Of a stretch of 5,844 nucleotides of DNA, positions 4,553-5,844 are shown in pieces. The first letter of the stretch is position 1. Every line of letters begins with the position of its first letter. The notes below the pieces were generated by a model, which saw nothing but the letters and a program-made list of their open reading frames with translations, searched no databases and was not told the origin of the DNA. Made by a program: the position numbers and the translations under genes. The DNA is from Oscillospiraceae bacterium (GTDB lineage: Bacteria > Bacillota_A > Clostridia > Oscillospirales > Oscillospiraceae), in the NCBI GenBank assembly GCA_017540945.1, contig JAFYAB010000114.1, positions 1 through 5,844 of the forward strand. Direction: 5' to 3'.

Positions 4553-5720
4553 CTTCCTTCAACACCTTTGCAAGAATGTCGGTGGCCTCGTCGATGAGGG
4601 CCTTGGTGTGGGTGGCCATATAGCTGGTCCGCAGCAGGCATTCCCCCTCGGCGCAGGCAGGGGGCAGGACGGGGTTTACATAAACCCCCGCGTCGTAGGC
4701 CATGCGGGCCTTTTCCAGGGTGTTCATGACCTCGTAGGTATAGATGGGCACGATGGGGGTCTCGGCTTCGATGATGCGCACGCCCTTCCTGTGGAAGCAC
4801 TCTCGGGCGTAGGAGGAGTTCTCCTTCAGCCGGTCCACGATCTCGGGATGGGCCTCCAGGTGCCGCAGGGCCGCCAGGGCGGTGGCGCAGTTGGCGGGGG
4901 TCATGGAGGCGGAGAAGATGAAGGGCCGGGAGGCGTGCTTGATATAGAAGCCGATGCGCTCGGAGGTGGCGCAGTAGCCGCCCAGGGAGGCCAGGGACTT
5001 GGAGAAGGTGCCCATGTAGATGTCCACCTCATCCTCCAGGCCGTAGTAGCTGGCGGTGCCGCGGCCGCCCTCGCCGATGACGCCCAGGCCGTGGGCGTCG
5101 TCCACCATGACGCCGGCGCCGTACTGCTTGGCCAGCTTCACGATCTCGGGCAGCTTGGCGATGTCGCCGCCCATGGAGAACACGCCGTCGGTGACGATCA
5201 GGCAGCCCCGGTTCTCGGGAACCTTCTGGAGCTGGCGCTCCAGATCCTCCATGTCCGCGTGGCGGTATCGCAGCATCTTGCCATAGCTGAGCTTGCAGCC
5301 GTCATAGATGGAGGCGTGGTTTTCCCGGTCGCAGATCACATAGTCGTGGGGACCCACGATGGCGGAGATGATGCCCAGGTTGGACTGGAAGCCCGTGGAG
5401 AAGGTGAGGACCATCTCCTTGCGGAGGAACTTCGCCAGCTCCGCCTCCAGCTCCAGGTGCATCTCCAGGGTGCCGTTGAGGAAGCGGGAGCCGGAGCAGC
5501 CGGAGCCATACTGTTCAAAGGCCTTGATGCCGGCCTCCACGATCTCGGGGTGGGTCGTCAGGCCCAGGTAGTTGTTGGAGCCCAGCATGATCCGGCGCTT
5601 GCCCTCCATGATGACCTCCACGTCCTGCCGGGATTCCAGCGCGTGGAAATAGGGGTAGACGCCCAGCTTGATCAGCTCCCGGGCCGTGGATTGCTTGTCA
5701 CATTTCGCAAAAATATCCAT
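4545..5720 (-). CDS. Alpha-oxoamine synthase, serine palmitoyltransferase-like (PLP-dependent)
   Basis: This 391-residue fold-type I PLP enzyme belongs to the alpha-oxoamine synthase family, which condenses an amino acid with an acyl thioester with loss of CO2. Landmarks are SNNYLGL (48-54), GCSGSRFLNGT (74-84), FSTGFQSN (107-114), HASIYDGCK (135-143, with His135 expected to stack on PLP), DGVFSMGGDIA (178-188), VDDAHGLG (206-213, Asp207 and His210), GTFSKSLASLGG (237-248, Lys241 as PLP lysine), IFSAS (268-272), VNPVLPPACA (348-357) and LLRTSYMATHT (362-372, Arg364 as candidate carboxylate contact). HASIYDGCK and GTFSKS are shared with Sphingomonas serine palmitoyltransferase, and the overall pattern resembles the Bacteroides enzyme more than BioF or Kbl. 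It is expected to make 3-ketosphinganine or a related 3-keto long-chain base in the cytoplasm or at the membrane. Length is typical. ATG at 5720 is chosen over an adjacent TTG at 5723; an AGGAAAGAG purine stretch lies upstream. It is first in an operon with the SDR. Confidence 0.88.
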   Translation of the reverse strand: MDIFAKCDKQSTARELIKLGVYPYFHALESRQDVEVIMEGKRRIMLGSNNYLGLTTHPEIVEAGIKAFEQYGSGCSGSRFLNGTLEMHLELEAELAKFLRKEMVLTFSTGFQSNLGIISAIVGPHDYVICDRENHASIYDGCKLSYGKMLRYRHADMEDLERQLQKVPENRGCLIVTDGVFSMGGDIAKLPEIVKLAKQYGAGVMVDDAHGLGVIGEGGRGTASYYGLEDEVDIYMGTFSKSLASLGGYCATSERIGFYIKHASRPFIFSASMTPANCATALAALRHLEAHPEIVDRLKENSSYARECFHRKGVRIIEAETPIVPIYTYEVMNTLEKARMAYDAGVYVNPVLPPACAEGECLLRTSYMATHTKALIDEATDILAKVLKEDA

Positions 5721-5758
5721 CAATTTCGTTCTTCTCTTTCCTGAATAGTCTTCTCTAC

Positions 5759-5773
5759 ATTTCTCGCAGAAAT
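5759..5773. promoter_or_regulatory. Inverted repeat at the predicted transcription start
   Basis: ATTTCT-CGC-AGAAAT is a perfect 6 bp inverted repeat with a 3 nt centre. It falls at about +1 to +15 relative to the predicted start of the lipid-operon mRNA. It could be a repressor operator overlapping the start site, or a short 5' stem that protects the mRNA. Confidence 0.4.
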
Positions 5774-5780
5774 CTTATAT

Positions 5781-5809
5781 ATTATACATGGAAACCCGCG
5801 GGATTGCAA
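5781..5809 (-). promoter_or_regulatory. Sigma-A-like promoter of the synthase-SDR operon
   Basis: On the minus strand TTGCAA (5809-5804) is separated by exactly 17 bp from a perfect TATAAT (5786-5781). AT-rich sequence upstream of the minus 35 could act as an UP element. Transcription would begin near 5774, leaving a leader of about 54 nt before the ATG at 5720. The spacer contains the 8 bp palindrome CCCGCGGG (5795-5802), a GC island in an otherwise AT-rich region. Confidence 0.65.
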
Positions 5810-5844
5810 CTAATATTTCAAAGAATGAAAAATACAAAGCAAAA

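Noticed and set aside
3653..4597. Long plus-strand frame opposite the SDR gene, and a similar one opposite the synthase (4476-5744)
   Set aside because: These are antisense shadows of high-GC coding sequence; the minus-strand products carry complete conserved motifs.
4545..5720. Assignment as Kbl (glycine C-acetyltransferase) or BioF
   Set aside because: Motifs such as GCSGSRFLNGT, HASIYDGCK and GTFSKSLASLGG fit serine palmitoyltransferase-like enzymes better, and no threonine dehydrogenase or biotin gene is adjacent. Not fully excluded without a phylogeny.
5721..5723. TTG directly before the ATG as the synthase start
   Set aside because: It would add one residue; ATG is the far more common start and is immediately adjacent.

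Overview
The window looks like chromosomal DNA from a GC-rich, endospore-forming Firmicute, most plausibly a gut clostridium of the Oscillospirales (inference). The reasons are a YunB-type sporulation protein, a Mbeg1-like (DUF2974) protein, GC-rich genes separated by AT-rich promoters, and long intergenic stretches packed with GTAGGG/CCCTAC-flanked palindromes. All four recognisable genes lie on the minus strand. I saw no tRNA, rRNA, CRISPR array or transposase gene.

Layout from left to right: 1-456 is a mosaic of short hairpins, including one element bounded by inverted GTAGGGG/CCCCTAC ends. 457-1107 is yunB, whose stop codon lies at the edge of the repeats. 1108-1304 is an AT-rich spacer with several perfect palindromes. 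1305-2408 is a Mbeg1-like serine-hydrolase-fold protein. 2477-2837 is a tandem array of four 85-86 bp units plus a partial fifth, placed between that gene and its best candidate promoter (2888-2916), so the array may be transcribed as a long leader. 2937-2973 is an isolated hairpin. 3095-3757 is a second repeat mosaic with four kinds of palindromic core, a 138 bp chain of six hairpins, and two telomere-like CCCTAAT/CCTTAAT tracts that are G-rich on the minus strand. 3761-5720 is a two-gene operon, with a sigma-A-like promoter at 5781-5809.

The operon is the main biochemical find. Its first gene is an alpha-oxoamine synthase with sequence hallmarks of bacterial serine palmitoyltransferase. It overlaps by 8 bp a short-chain dehydrogenase with features of 3-ketosphinganine reductase and a hydrophobic C-terminal tail. 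Together they would condense an amino acid with a fatty acyl thioester and reduce the resulting 3-ketone, which are the first two steps of sphingoid-base synthesis. No acyl carrier protein or ceramide synthase is visible, so the final lipid is unknown.

The main structural find is base-pair covariation in the repeats. Copies of the same hairpin differ in sequence but keep pairing, including three different base pairs at one stem position. This suggests that folding as RNA or single-stranded DNA, rather than sequence, is what is maintained.
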